DNA of 64,000 nucleotides from Capillidium heterosporum (GCA_016630905.1 WBMQ01000010.1:248001-312000), one strand, 5' to 3'; shown: positions 39,938-53,027, counted from the first letter of the stretch. Numbers and translations: made by a program. The notes: generated by a model not told the origin, from the letters alone.

Positions 39938-40168
39938 TTAGCTTGAGTTGTCTTTGGTTGGTAATTTTAGCTTGAATATGTTTTTGGATGAAGAGCAATA
40001 GTTGGATTGCAGCAAAGAAAGCTTTGTTTGAAACGAGTTCTGAAGGACCTTGAATTTTAGGATGCACTTGACTAGTGCTGGAGCCGATGCACTACTGCTA
40101 ATCTGTTGAAATTTGTCGTTTTCTGGGAAATTTATGGCGGCAGTTGTAATGGATGCCTGGATATTCAT
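39938..40168 (-). CDS. small hypothetical ORF, 76 residues
   Basis: Opens with a true ATG (MNIQASITTAAINFPENDKF) and ends 62 bp before the bromodomain gene on the same strand. It is Ser- and Lys-rich, with no signal peptide or known domain. A second open frame overlaps its 3' half, so an intron could extend it. It could be a short gene, a leader ORF of the bromodomain gene, or chance. Confidence 0.3.
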   Translation of the reverse strand: MNIQASITTAAINFPENDKFQQISSSASAPALVKCILKFKVLQNSFQTKLSLLQSNYCSSSKNIFKLKLPTKDNSS

Positions 40169-40637
40169 CCAATAAAGTAAGCTTTAAAGTTTTACTAATG
40201 AAGATTGCCGATATATAATAAACTTCAGTATATATAATATTGTACCACCCATTCCGAATCCAATGTCCGGTATCGAGATCCTAATATTATTGTATATCGA
40301 ATTTATGTTGCTGCTATCAAATAGATATAGGTAGTATATAGTGGAATCTGTCATATTTACTAATGAAATGTGCTATAAAACTTAGCCCCATAATCGATAT
40401 TTGATGGCACATCTTATACTACCAGCTTCCTTCAATTTCACAACTAATTTTCTACGATAAGATAAGTTCTGCAAACCAAAATTTTGAAGTCTAATTTGCA
40501 CAAGTTTGGTTAGGGCCTTCAGGAATTACCCACTGTTTCAAAGCGTTTTGCAGCCAAAGTCTTGAGCCAACTACAAAGTTTTTAAGGGGACTTCACCGAC
40601 AACCTTTTACCCATTTTGAAAAGTGCATGTATCCAAT

Positions 40638-42386
40638 ATGGCAGAGGACAACATTGGTACCATTGACAGCTTCTTACTACAAGCATTACAGATTCCAAAG
40701 GATAGGATCTTTATATTGAAATTGGACAAGGAGTTGGAGACATTTATAAATGATAACAGGTAAATTTTTGCATAGCACAGTACTGAAGTTTGGGATACTT
40801 TAAAGCCGCAACAGGTTGATTTTCCCACAGATGAACAGCTATCAGCGAAGGGTGGTGCATCGAGTCGCCTGAATATTTCAAATTAGTCCACGTGTTAGAT
40901 GGGGAGAAGAAAGCGATAATAATCTACAAGAATGAAGGGTCTACCATGTAAGCTCCAATATACTTTATAAAATAGTTTATATAGTTTTTTACTTTTATAA
41001 AATAGACCAGTTATCCGATTGAGTGACCTTGTTGAAATCGATGAAGCTACTCAACCGAACTTGAAGATAATGCAGCGAAGAATGAAAGCTGATGTGGGAG
41101 AAAGTAGTAGCCGAGCTGGCAATGAAAAGACTAATGGTGCAAATAAGGAGCAGTCGGAACGATCAAAGCTTAGCTTACAGGAGCGGGAAGCCAAGTATTT
41201 GGAAGCGCGAGCCCGTATCTTCAACGAGGGGAGCAGTACTATCAGTGATGACGGTACTGTGACTGGAAGCACAGTTTCTTCCACCTCCACCTCACCACTA
41301 CCTTCTAAGTTTAGCAAACCAGATCAGACAATCAACAAGTCTCAAAGCTATCAATTCAGCTCACCGGATGTCAACAGTGCGAATGTAGAAGTAAATCCCA
41401 ACCGCATAGCCACTCAAAACTATCGTCCCCGATACGTGGAACAAAGCCGTAATAACCAAGTGCCAATGCAACCCTACCACCAGGAACAGTACTATACCTA
41501 TCCGTATCCCCACTACGACGCTAGTCGACCCAACTTACTACCCAATCCCATGGCCAATCCTATGGCTAATCCGATGGCCAATCCAATGCCTGATCCCTAC
41601 GGGTACCCGGCCATGGACCCTAACGACCCCAACGCCATGCAGCTACGATACCCCTACGGCAATTTACCGCAGATGAACGTACCTTACTACAACGCCAACC
41701 CCTATTACAACACCAACCCGTATCCCAACTTCAACATGACACCCAATGTACCCCCCAACCTGGCCAATCCTACTCCGCTGTATTCGTACGGCGGGGCCAT
41801 CCACTATTGGCCCAACGAGTTTAACCGGAGATCCACCAAGCAGCGCCAACTGTTTGACCCCAACCGACCCAACGATCCCAACGTGCGGCAAGTTAACCCC
41901 AACTCCAGATCTACTTTGATCTCACCACATGTCAACAAAACTGACCCTGAATTTATGGACACCGATTTAGATAGCCTCAATGAGAAGCTAGCTGAAGTCA
42001 GCATCCACTCCAGCAGCACTTCCAGTCCTAACCAAATGACGCGTACCAAATCCAACTTGATGTTCGAGTACACGGTAGATAAATACGAGGGGGTCAAGCC
42101 CACCGACCTCCCTGTTACACCTAATCACATCTTACTTATCGAAGGTGTGTTGGATGACAAGATACGCAAGCTACCTCAGCTCAAAGGAGCTACTTTGAGA
42201 CCATTAGAGGATGCCAACAAGTTTTTGGCTGTCTTCAAATCGAGCAAAGCGGCTGACAAGGTACTGCACAGTTTGGTAGATAATAAAGGGGTTGATGGAC
42301 TAGGCAGAGTTGTGCGATGGGTACCTAGGCTCGAGGATGAGGCCAAACCTAGGCTGAGTTTGAGCAACAATGGCTACTCCAAATAA
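40638..42386 (+). CDS. R3H-SUZ domain RNA-binding protein (Rbs1-like), frame broken once
   Basis: Three exons (40638-40759, 40815-40947, 41006-42386), 544 residues if one base is skipped. The R3H domain covers about residues 5-75 (IPKDRIFILKLDKELETF, then MNSYQRRVVHRVA and EYFKLVHVLDGEKKAIIIY) with the R-x3-H signature. It is followed by a SUZ-type segment (KLSLQEREAKYLEARARIF), a Pro/Asn/Tyr-rich disordered region with a short tandem NPMA repeat at about 41546-41590, and a C-terminal folded piece (GVLDDKIRKLPQLKGATLRP). R3H-SUZ proteins bind single-stranded RNA; yeast Rbs1 is the nearest known type. The frame breaks between GTC GCC and GAA at 40869-40870 (GCCT); the following exon is clearly coding in the shifted frame. 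Confidence 0.82.
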
Positions 42387-43032
42387 ACTTTTTGTTTAGT
42401 TGGCACATGAAGCTTTTGAGAATTGTCCTTGAATCGTTGGTCAATCCTTTTCTAGCTAATTCAATATGTATATTTTTATCCCTTATCTATAGATTTTGTA
42501 TCAAGTAAATTTCTCTTCTACAACGCAGTGTACGACGTGTCTAGTAATTTAAGTATAAATTTGAACAGGTAGGAATATAGGTTTTATTTACAAAGGTGAG
42601 CTTGGGGCTATTTAGATGTAGTTTGGACTATTATGTAAAATCGAATCTTTTGAGTTAATCTCCAAGTCCGCGACTAAAGAGGTACTATCCAAGATCTAGG
42701 GGCAAGCTAATCTATTTTTAAAAATTAATAGGGCATATATTTTCTGGAAGCAAGTAGGTGGGTTGGGTAGGTATTCATTAGTGATCAATATTCTTCCAAT
42801 TTCAATTTTTGTAAAGATATATTTTGAATATAGTTTGGAAATCGGCAAGCTTCGCTATTAAAATATATATTTCTTTTCTTATTCTTTTGCTCTTTCATTT
42901 ATAATAAAATACGAAGCAACAGATGGATAGAAAGTATAGAATGATACACCACTGTGCTTAGCATTACATATTTTAGGTATATAATACAATACTACTATCA
43001 GAAGTCTACAAATACAGTTTATTACTCAACTA
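42387..43032. other. spacer between convergent genes
   Basis: Probable 3' UTRs of the R3H gene and of the secreted Ser/Thr-rich gene. Nothing else is seen. Confidence 0.5.
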
Positions 43033-43668
43033 CTATTTACCCACCTTCATCGAATTAGAATCAGGAATCTTGACTTTGAGACTCTCAAAATCAATTCTAG
43101 TCATAGAGCCTGCAGTTGAGGTAGCCGAGTTAGAGGTGGATGTAGGGGTTTGGATAGGCCCTGAACTCGCTGTTGAACTGGTAATTGTATTTAAGTTGTA
43201 GGGAATTGAATTGGCTGATGTAGCAGTGGTAGATGTAGGAGTAACAGCAGTTATATTACTTCGATCTGGTATCGAGGTCGGTGCTCTATAAGTATACACA
43301 TTATTGTTGCTAGCTATAGCTAAAAGTATTAACGAAGGTCTAGCACTCTCGTTTGCAAACTCACTAGGTAAGCTTATAGTGAAAGTAGGTAAATTGGGAG
43401 CTGCGATCAGACTTTTGGATATCACCTCGTTGTTCTCTTGCTTGATAGTAGGCAGCTGAGCCACGCTGGTAGGCTGCATCGTGCTGACATTACTTGTAGG
43501 AGGTGGTGGGGATAAACTAGTAGATAGAGAACTCGTCGTCGAGGATTGCGGTAGTACCAGTCCCTTGCTATCTAAGTTTTTAAACCCTATTTCAGGGTGC
43601 CACTGCCCATCGTCGAAACAAAATACCAATTCGAAGCTCAACAGATACAAAAGTAGGATCGGTAACAT
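43033..43668 (-). CDS. secreted Ser/Thr-rich protein
   Basis: Intronless. The ATG at 43668 is chosen over the in-frame ATG at 43716 because it places the signal peptide MLPILLLYLLSFELVFCF at the very N terminus, and because the TATA box (43719-43728) sits 51 bp before it but almost on the earlier ATG. The mature chain of about 190 residues starts DDGQWHPEIGF and is dominated by Ser, Thr and Pro (SLSPPPPTSN, TSTTATSANS), as in O-glycosylated cell-wall or secreted proteins. A hydrophobic stretch (RPSLILLAIA) lies in the middle. No enzyme domain is recognised and there is no C-terminal GPI-type tail. Confidence 0.65.
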   Translation of the reverse strand: MLPILLLYLLSFELVFCFDDGQWHPEIGFKNLDSKGLVLPQSSTTSSLSTSLSPPPPTSNVSTMQPTSVAQLPTIKQENNEVISKSLIAAPNLPTFTISLPSEFANESARPSLILLAIASNNNVYTYRAPTSIPDRSNITAVTPTSTTATSANSIPYNLNTITSSTASSGPIQTPTSTSNSATSTAGSMTRIDFESLKVKIPDSNSMKVGK

Positions 43669-43718
43669 CTTGTGTGTAATAAATTTAGGAAAATGGTACA
43701 CCAACTTTATTGTCATTT

Positions 43719-43728
43719 TATTTATATA
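43719..43728 (-). promoter_or_regulatory. TATA box of the Ser/Thr-rich gene
   Basis: TATATAAATA on the minus strand, 51 bp before the preferred start codon. Confidence 0.5.
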
Positions 43729-44836
43729 CAGGCTTTTTGTCTATAAAACGTCTATCATATACCTAATAGTTTAATTGTCATAGAAATTAACTGCTTGATG
43801 AGCTGAAATTAAATTCTTTAGTAAAAATACGAATTTATGATAGCCCATTCTAGAATCGAAGGGCATGGGTATTTAACGTCTTCATATGTCATTAAGGATG
43901 CTCTTACTTTCTTAATGTACTTGAGTTTCAATGAATGAAAGGTAAATGTACGGTGATGTTATGTCCAACATCCAACTTAGAAACGGCTGTAATTTGTCTT
44001 GATGCTGGTATTTCAAAATTGCATTCGTACATGTTTATAAGCTGCTATGCTATTCTTTTGAAGGGCAATTTGAAAGGACGCAGTGATTTAAATTAGCACA
44101 GGTTTATATAAATCTCATTTCAATTTGTCGCTATATTTTATAATATGTTAAAATCCAACTTCAAGAATATTCAAATGAGTTTATCAAATAAATATCCATC
44201 AAATCTTGTGAAACATAATAGAAGTTAAAATTACAGTTTAATATGTTCATTTATAATTGAATTCATTTGATGGGAGTGTGTACAGTGTCTAATTTATGAT
44301 TGAAAAATTAAAAGTATACTAAAGTAGTGCTGTAGTATTTTTTATTTTTTCCTCTATATTTGTGCCACTTGCCGAACCGATTCTTTGGACTGTTCCAAAT
44401 AGCATAAATTCCGGTTTTCAACGATATGGAGCTAGGTAGAAAGATGCAACCAGAACTTTCTCAATAAACTGTACAATTTACAAAGCCCATTACTTTCAGG
44501 GCCAAGGCTGAGTATACAAAACCAGTTGCCATTATAGCGAAGTAAACGATCTCCCATTGAGTTTTTGCTTACAATTTCAGTCAGAGATTTTCATTTTAGG
44601 GAATGCTCAGTCGTACTTAGTTTCTCGTAAAACTATTGGCTAACTGAGCCAAGCACTACGTCATTGATCCATCCATTAAAGCGCTTAAATAGAAGTATGT
44701 GACTGGCCAAGTTTGTTTCAATTTCAGAACTTTCACCTACCTAGCTAATACACCAGGTCGACTTCCAAGCCTACACAGCCCTATCTTCAAATCAAATTTA
44801 CATTTCCTCAACTTTAAATAAACTACAGCAAGTGAG
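43729..44836. other. spacer, divergent promoter region of the Ser/Thr-rich gene and ATG8
   Basis: About 1.1 kb, AT-rich. CT-rich sequence just before ATG8 (about 44700-44800) may be its leader. No gene is seen. Confidence 0.5.
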
Positions 44837-45320
44837 ATGCACAGCAAGTTCAAGGACGACCACCCTTACGGTACTTTGGTTTATTTTGGTAAGCCTAACT
44901 TCTAATTTAGAAAAGAGGGTAAAGGAAGCAGCACGCATCAGAGAGAAGTACCCCGACCGCATTCCGGTAAGCTCTATAGGCATTCATAACTTAACATTTT
45001 GTAGGTTATTTGTGAGAAGATTGAAAAGTCGGACATCGACCCTATCGACAAGAAGAAATACCTTGTGCCAGCTGACCTTACGGTCGGTCAATTCGTCTAT
45101 GTCATCCGCAAGCGCATTAAGCTGAGCCCAGAGAAAGCTATATTTATCTTTGTCAATGAGGTACTGCCACCGACTGCCTCTCTCATGTCAGCCGTATACA
45201 CGGAGCACCAAGATGAGGATGGGTTCCTATACATAAGGTGGGTTTATTTTTATATCTGATTGATGCTAATTGCAATTTAGTTACGCTTCCGAAAACACCT
45301 TCGGTTTTGATAACCTCTGA
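44837..45320 (+). CDS. ATG8: autophagy ubiquitin-like protein Atg8
   Basis: Ubiquitin-like modifier conjugated to phosphatidylethanolamine on autophagosomal membranes. Four exons (44837-44870, 44911-44966, 45005-45237, 45281-45320) give 120 residues. Sequence is near identical to the family: [82 protein letters not shown]. Glycine 116 (ENTFG) is followed by four residues, FDNL, the tail that Atg4 would remove to expose the Gly for conjugation. All joins are in frame. Confidence 0.97.
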
Positions 45321-46829
45321 CTGTACTTCTACCTAAATATAGCTTTTATTCCATTATTCGCAATCGTAAATTTATACATGAATAATAAAGTATATGTATA
45401 TATATTGTATGTAGTAATATACTTCTTTAATAGTACGTGAGATTATACTTTAGTTTTATAGTTTTAAATGAATTATTTATGTGAATGCTTAGAGCTAGCT
45501 TCTTAAATATTATTATAAATATATGTTATAAAAAGGAATTCGTTTGATATTAGGAAATTTATTTTATGTTAGAATTTAAATCTGTAGATATAAGAACATA
45601 TGTAACCGATATATCTAAACTACAGTGAACCAATGATGCTAAGAGAAGTTACTGTGATGCTGTTACAAGCTTTAAAACATAGATACTACCTAATGAAAAG
45701 GCACTTTACTGTGCTATGTTTTTCCACGTATTCATTTTCTCTGGATTTCAAAGCTAATCTTCCAACTTTGAAAATAATTTTTGCTGGTCTTTACCACTAA
45801 AGCTTCTAAAGAATTTGCTAAAACGTAAGGTATGAGGTAGCAAAGGCCCAAGCGGACAACAAAACTAAGCGTATATTTGAATGGACAGCACCAGATTGCA
45901 TATAGGTATGTTAGTCATATCTATTACAAGGTCTATGTTGATCCAAATAAAAGGGCTCCACAGAGTTATAATAATATTATCAACAGAACACTGGCTAATA
46001 GAATATCTTGCTAAATATTTCTATTATAAAGCAAAATCTATGTTTATAGCTGGTCAAAATTGTGAAAAGTACTAACTACCGTTATGTTGCAAGCTAATAT
46101 AGTGCCTATATAAAAGAGTTCCATCCATCGATGCATAGATCTTAATCAGTATCTTGAAGGACTGGCAAGCTTTTGTTATTATTGTAAATATCGAAGCTAT
46201 TACTCAAAATAGATCGATATTTGAAGTGATCAAGTATGTAAGCGCTTGATAAATAGTTGAAGAAGATATGATGTGCTTTTTAAAACTAACCTTTATACTT
46301 TTAGAACCTAATTGCATAGTATAGTAACATTAATGAACACCTATCCTATTGAATATGTAGAAAGGCTAAAATCAAATAGAAATAATTAACAAAGGATCTA
46401 TTTCTCAACTGCTGGTTTGCCAACAACTAGCGAAATGAATGTAGTTTCAACCTTATACATTATTTTCAACGTTAAATTAATATAAAAGCTACATAAAGTA
46501 TGCTGGTTGCTGATAAACCAGTAGTTAAAACTTAAGCCTAGAGTAGATAAGGAAAACACATCTATAAGGCTGAACCCAACAGTTAACCTACAAATACTAT
46601 AAAAAGTTTATAGCTCAAGTAATTTAACTATATATTCACGCCTTCATAACTTTCATCATTATATCGAATCAATTTATACTCGAAATATCTTATCCAGCCC
46701 CAAAGCTCTAAACAATTAGTATTTATATTGTAAATCATATATTAAATTTAATAGCTCCTATGAAAGGCTCCAGCATTTCCCATTAAAAGTACAGTCCAAG
46801 ATTAAAAATAGTGCTAGTACAACTACTAG
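45321..46829. other. AT-rich spacer
   Basis: About 1.5 kb downstream of ATG8. Short open stretches have no support. Nothing recognised. Confidence 0.55.
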
Positions 46830-48273
<1,444 letters not shown>

Positions 48274-49094
48274 ATTCGTAACTTGAAGGTTGGATGTTGA
48301 AAGTTAGTAACCGATGTACTCTTATACTTGAAAACTTGGAAAAGCTAGGACTGCAGTTTTCACTTTTATGAACTTCTGGCTATCCTGTCAGATTTAATTT
48401 GTCGGGGAATTGCTAGTTTCGACATGCAAATTGATGTTGATCAAATGAATGAATGTTTTAGGAAGGTAGGCAATTTAAAAATTCTTTAGAAAGTATGGGA
48501 AACTTCCCAAAAGCTACAAGCCCATCAAATAAAGTAAAAATAGAAACCTCCAAATGCGGAAGTCCAACTCGTTGACGGCCATTTGGATTTATGGAAGATC
48601 TACAAAGCTTTTGTACGGAGCGGTAGTTTAGCTGCAGTTGCGTTCCATATGGATAGAGCTGTTCCTAATATTAAGTTTGAGGAAACAGCCCATCTAATTG
48701 GAAACGATTAAGCCGTCTCATAAAACATTCTCAGGTCTTCCATTTGATACAGAACCTCCCAGCAATTTGAGTACATCGCATGGATGCATTGCTGTAGCAG
48801 TAAATTTAAAGTGTGGACTAGCAACGATAGTAAAGGTGTACCTATGAAGATATGATAATTATCAATTATTCGTCTAAGCTTATAGTTTATCTGACCTTAC
48901 CTTGAAGTTTATAAAGCAAAAGATCTTGATAGAAGGGATGTAGTGAATCTTCTTTACCCTAGATTTAGAAAACATATGTCAAGGCAGCTTTGAACTTTAG
49001 GAATCAACGTCGTTCTACCTCACTATCCCTTTTAGAAGAATTATAAGCTTTATATAGAAATCGATGAAGTCTGATGGTACTTGATGTCCCTAAG
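48274..49094. other. spacer
   Basis: Upstream region of the kinase gene; nothing recognised. Confidence 0.5.
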
Positions 49095-49782
49095 TTAAAG
49101 TTTAAACAGATCTACCAAACCCTTGCATATGAAATATATAAATGCATCTAAAGGAAGATACTCTGGAACTTCAACTGACATTACTATAGGTAAAAACTCA
49201 ATGTGGCTAGTTATATAAGCCTTTACATTTAAATTATGGATGTTAAACTTGGTACTTGATCCAGCTAACAAGCCAGCAACTCTGGTACGGGCAAAAGTGA
49301 GTTTGATTTTGATAGAGTAACTGATGAAACGTATTGGCACCGATAGGACAGGTCCTTTTACCTTTTTCATTGTATGGAGAAATATCTACCATCTCCAGTG
49401 TTTAAGTAAATCAGTTGTACATGTATATACTTACATTTGTCCAAATTAATGAGTCGTTGCGCCAATTCAACATGTATTGGGCGCAAAAACAATCTAAAGT
49501 CAAAATCACTAGCTTATTTAGATCAGCCAGATAATATGTAGTATTATAGATAGTACTCCACTCGACTGTGACAGCAATTATATAAATAGTGATCAGCAAG
49601 ATGTTACTACAAAGTGGATAATTACTTTCGGAATAGGAATTGAAAATCATCAGTTCCCAGATAACAAAGCTATGGAGAGTTATTATCACAAATGACAGCC
49701 CACAGAACGTCAAAATTAAAGCCGTCTCATTTTGGGCTTGAAATCGGTTGGTTGGGGTAAATATACTTTTTATATTTAACAA
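49095..49782 (-). CDS. orphan membrane protein, possible 5'-incomplete gene
   Basis: Two open segments join in phase through an intron at 49434-49386 (donor GTAAGT, acceptor TAG), giving about 215 residues. The first part has hydrophobic segments (ALILTFCGLSFVIITLHSF, CSNILLITIYIIAVTVEW, and LADLNKLVILTLDCFCAQY); the second is a basic then mixed chain ending CKGLVDLFKL. No ATG opens the first segment; it is preceded by TTTAATTAG, which reads as a splice acceptor, but the sequence upstream is the trypsin relic, so a true first exon was not found. It may be a gene that lost its 5' end or a chance frame. Confidence 0.3.
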
Positions 49783-49828
49783 CTAATTAAACTTCAAAGA
49801 TACATGCAAATTCAAGTTGAATAGATTA

Positions 49829-50520
49829 TTACACTTTGACTAAAAGCTGGGCAGTTTGGCCCAAGATCCACTGCCGGCTGGATATGATACGAGCTCAAAT
49901 GACTGGGAGATTTAACTTGTTACAGGATTTTACGTATAAAACCAAGTCAGACAGGTAGAACTTTCTAATAACTTTGGGGAACAATGAACCTCAAAATCAC
50001 CGATGCAGACATCGGTATCGGAAGATTTTGAGGTGCAGATAAAGTGGTTGGGGTCGATCAAATAACCGATATCCCCCATTTAACTTTGAAATTTTGGACA
50101 TATTCCTTAGTGAAGGTAGTTTTGCGTAGGATTTCAGATAGAGTATCATTGTAGACGATAGTACTCCATCCAATTGTCAAAGGTCTTTAAAATGGTTGTA
50201 ATACCTCCCAGGTTCAAAAAGCTTTTGTAGGCGCCCAAAGGTATTGCATCAGCCAGATTCCACACAGCAATGTCTTTTCTTCCGATAGAATTGTTGGCAT
50301 CAGAGTAGAGGTTAAGCTATGCTGGTAAGCATTGACAGTGAAATTGGCTAGGAGATTAGAGGAGCAGGTTGCGGTAGTTAGGGTGTAGAAGGAGTCAAAT
50401 ATTACCCTACTACACTTTTACATTCCATAAAATTGAATTAAGACGGTCCATGTATAGTTGAAATGCGATACGTAGCCACATCCAGATATTCTTCGCTGAA
50501 ATTATATTAAAACTAAAGCT
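49829..50520 (-). pseudogene. second decayed trypsin-like serine protease
   Basis: On the minus strand, remnants follow trypsin order: SAKN-IWM (for SPKFRYPWM), CSRVIF (for CGGIFL), YTLTTATCSSN (for MLTAAHCSK, His lost), GRKDIAVWNLADA (Asp kept), FICTSKSSDTDVCIGDF (for FYVCAAGEGGKDTCIGDS, Ser lost) and ARIISSRQWILGQ (for ARTASYRQWILDQ), with a stop replacing the Trp before ARI. Frame changes and stops occur throughout. The relic lies 20 kb from the intact trypsins and on the same strand. Confidence 0.8.
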
Positions 50521-51368
50521 TAAATACCCAAGACTATAGGAAATAGCATTGAAGTGGTAAAGTTTATAGTTAAGTTTGATTGTAGTGCTGAAGTTAAAGT
50601 TCTTAGCAGTTGAACCCATTACTTACAAGGTTCATTTTAAAATTTTTGATAATGCCGATTGCAAATATAAACTTTATCTCTGAAAAAATTCCCATTTGGC
50701 TTCCAAAAAAGGAGAATATTGAAGGCTGCAGTAAATTTTCCAAATTGAAGACTTTGAAGCTAAAAGTTGAGTTCACAATTTACTTTGAAGCGTCAAAAAT
50801 CTTTGATTATATCAGCACTAAATTAGTGGTGTCATTTCCTTCCTATAGGCTTCAAATATGAAATAAAAAGATATAGGTTTTTAGACGATTCAAATGCTGT
50901 ACGGTACTGGATGTTCCTTTAAACAATATTTATAATTTCCAGAATCAAGGTAAAGAAAGAACTGGGACTTAAATTTATAAATGAAGTTGTATCCAATTTA
51001 AAATAAGAGGTATACTACAGATATATTTAATTTTCATAAATGGACACCATCCACTGCATTACGGTCAAAGTATCCAAAGTTAATAGTAGTAGGTGTAGAA
51101 ATTGATGTCCAATTTGAATGGTATTAAATTCATCGGCATAGATTTTACCAGTAACTATATTTCAAGCTTGTAAAACTATTTTGCTGGACTCAGCTTCTAG
51201 CCTTTAATATTGTAGATGATAGGTGTATGTCAGTTAATAGAAAATTTTAAAGTGAACTGCTATAAGTTCAAAAGTAGACTAAATCTTTAAAATGCAAATA
51301 GTAGAAATTACACTACCTTATATCCTTAATTCGGTTTCAAATAAGCTTATAGCATTCGTACTGGATAC
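50521..51368. other. AT-rich spacer
   Basis: Upstream end of the trypsin relic and spacer. A plus-strand frame at 50610-50861 lacks an ATG and is not supported. Confidence 0.45.
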
Positions 51369-51724
51369 TTAACTTAATGTAGTAGCCTTGAAAATTTGAG
51401 TAGTACAGTCTCCCATCCTGAGAGCTTGCATGCACCTTCCTAAATTGTAACTCGGGTACTTTTTATATTCGATTGCACTGAAATGATGTGGATCGTAAGT
51501 ACATAAGCTGTAGCCGTCGTCGTAGAATCCATTTCTGACAACTTTTTGAGGCATTGTGTCTTGTTATACAGAGAGCATAAATTTCTCATTGGCATAGTAG
51601 TCTTTTCATCCCGCTTCACACATTTACTACAGGTTCCTAGGCTGACAGGACATTCAATGGGTTTATCTTCCTGATTAAAGGCTAATGAAGCTAGAAAAGT
51701 TAAAAGTAGGATAGGTTTTTTCAT
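51369..51724 (-). pseudogene. small secreted cysteine-rich protein with a frame break
   Basis: Starts with a true ATG and a signal peptide (MKKPILLLTFLASLAF), then a Cys-rich stretch (ECPVSLGTCSKCVKRDE, NLCSLYNKTQC). The original frame continues as a Thr/Val/Ile-rich tail, while another frame opens at the same point and reads GFYDDGYSLCTYDPHHF, NLGRCMQALRMGDCTTQIF to a stop at 51369, which looks like the natural continuation with further cysteines. The two frames differ by one base at an AAAAA run at about 51550. A TATA box stands 41 bp upstream. It is either a real lesion or a homopolymer length error; no family is recognised. Confidence 0.55.
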
Positions 51725-51764
51725 GGTTGAAAATTTTAAAGCTGAATTTTAAGCTTCAATCCAC

Positions 51765-51772
51765 TATTTATA
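51765..51772 (-). promoter_or_regulatory. TATA box of the small secreted protein gene
   Basis: TATAAATA on the minus strand, 41 bp before the start codon. Confidence 0.55.
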
Positions 51773-52389
51773 CCTTTAGATACATCTAGCATCTTCAAAA
51801 TATGCCTTATACTGCCCCAGGCCTACAAATATTTTCTTTTGTTTTTGATTAGTTGGGTGTGCGACACTTCCTCTTTGTAAAAGTTAATTTATAATATCTA
51901 TTATGCCTCAGTCTTATAAAATAAAGAGTCAAATGGCCCCTATCAAACTAATTTCATCTCTACTCAAACTAATGGATAGCTCTCAATGTTTAGTTTGGTA
52001 ATTTATCTCTTGTATCTAATTTTAGGAAGCTAAATTTTAACGAAGCTGACTCTAAATGATTTTTTTAAATGTAAGTCTTGGGAAATGAATAGCAGTTGTA
52101 ATGTCATCTCATATCATAGTTTTGACCATTGGCCATTTATTTTTTCTAACCACCTGTTTAAGCACTATATAGGCACAATATCTTATTTATACATAAATTT
52201 AAAGTTTTAACGATATGTATACATTGCTTATAAAGATACATATTTTATTTTCTAAAGTTCATTTTTTGATGGAAAAGAAGTTGTTTCAAGTTAAACGCAT
52301 CCAATATTGCTCCAATTGAAGTGAGAACCAACAGTCGATGTAACTCGCTGACTTATATCAACTGGTGGGATTCTTGTTTTGATTGAAGC
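51773..52389. other. spacer with a short dispersed repeat
   Basis: AT-rich. Positions 52223-52262 match 17017-17056 in 36 of 40 bases; nothing else is seen. Confidence 0.55.
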
Positions 52390-52397
52390 TATATAAA
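52390..52397 (+). promoter_or_regulatory. TATA box before a 53-codon ORF
   Basis: TATATAAA, 37 bp before the ATG at 52427, the same spacing as before the trypsin genes. Confidence 0.4.
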
Positions 52398-52426
52398 CTG
52401 AATTCAACCCCAGAAACAAAGCAAAA

Positions 52427-52588
52427 ATGATGAATTATCAAAACTATGATAGAACCTTGACTCCAAAGAAAGATATTTCGCCAAGTTTAGTGAGGCATCT
52501 GGAAATCTATCCAACTGTCGAGCAACTCAGTTTTCCAACTTGCCTAGCTTTCGCTTTGTTGAGTAATAGATCTCTGAACTTAAGATAG
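52427..52588 (+). CDS. very short hypothetical ORF, 53 residues
   Basis: Begins MMNYQNYDRTLTPKKDI behind a well-placed TATA box. No signal peptide or known motif. It could be a short gene, the first exon of a gene whose other exons were not recognised, or the 5' stub of a dead gene. Confidence 0.3.
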   Translation: MMNYQNYDRTLTPKKDISPSLVRHLEIYPTVEQLSFPTCLAFALLSNRSLNLR

Positions 52589-53027
52589 TTTGATACAAAC
52601 CATAGTACATCAGTTTGGTTGCTTTTATGGATTTGGAAAAGCTTCCATATATATCTGTTTTATAATAGAAAGGTTAGTGAAGCAACTGAACACTAGTTTC
52701 ATCGGTAACTATTTTTAGGAACTTCAGCTAGACCAAAGTTATGAACTAGTTATATTCTGTCTCCAACAGTTCAAGGTAATTTGGATAGCAGTGGTCTCGT
52801 AACATTTAAAAGGATGTGAAAAATTGGATAGAAACAGCAAACTTCAAGCCAGCATAACTAGAAGAAAATCAACATTAAATTTAATAACGACAACAATGAT
52901 TGAAATTTAGGTTAGCCTAGATCTCAGTAGAGATTCCAACTTGGTTTCGATAGGCTTATCTTCTTCATCTTGATCTTCTTCGTCTCCCAACTTTGAAGTT
53001 CGAAGTTGTTCCTGTTTGTTGAAACTT
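52589..53027. other. spacer
   Basis: Region between the short ORF and the end of the vezatin-like gene. Nothing recognised. Confidence 0.45.
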
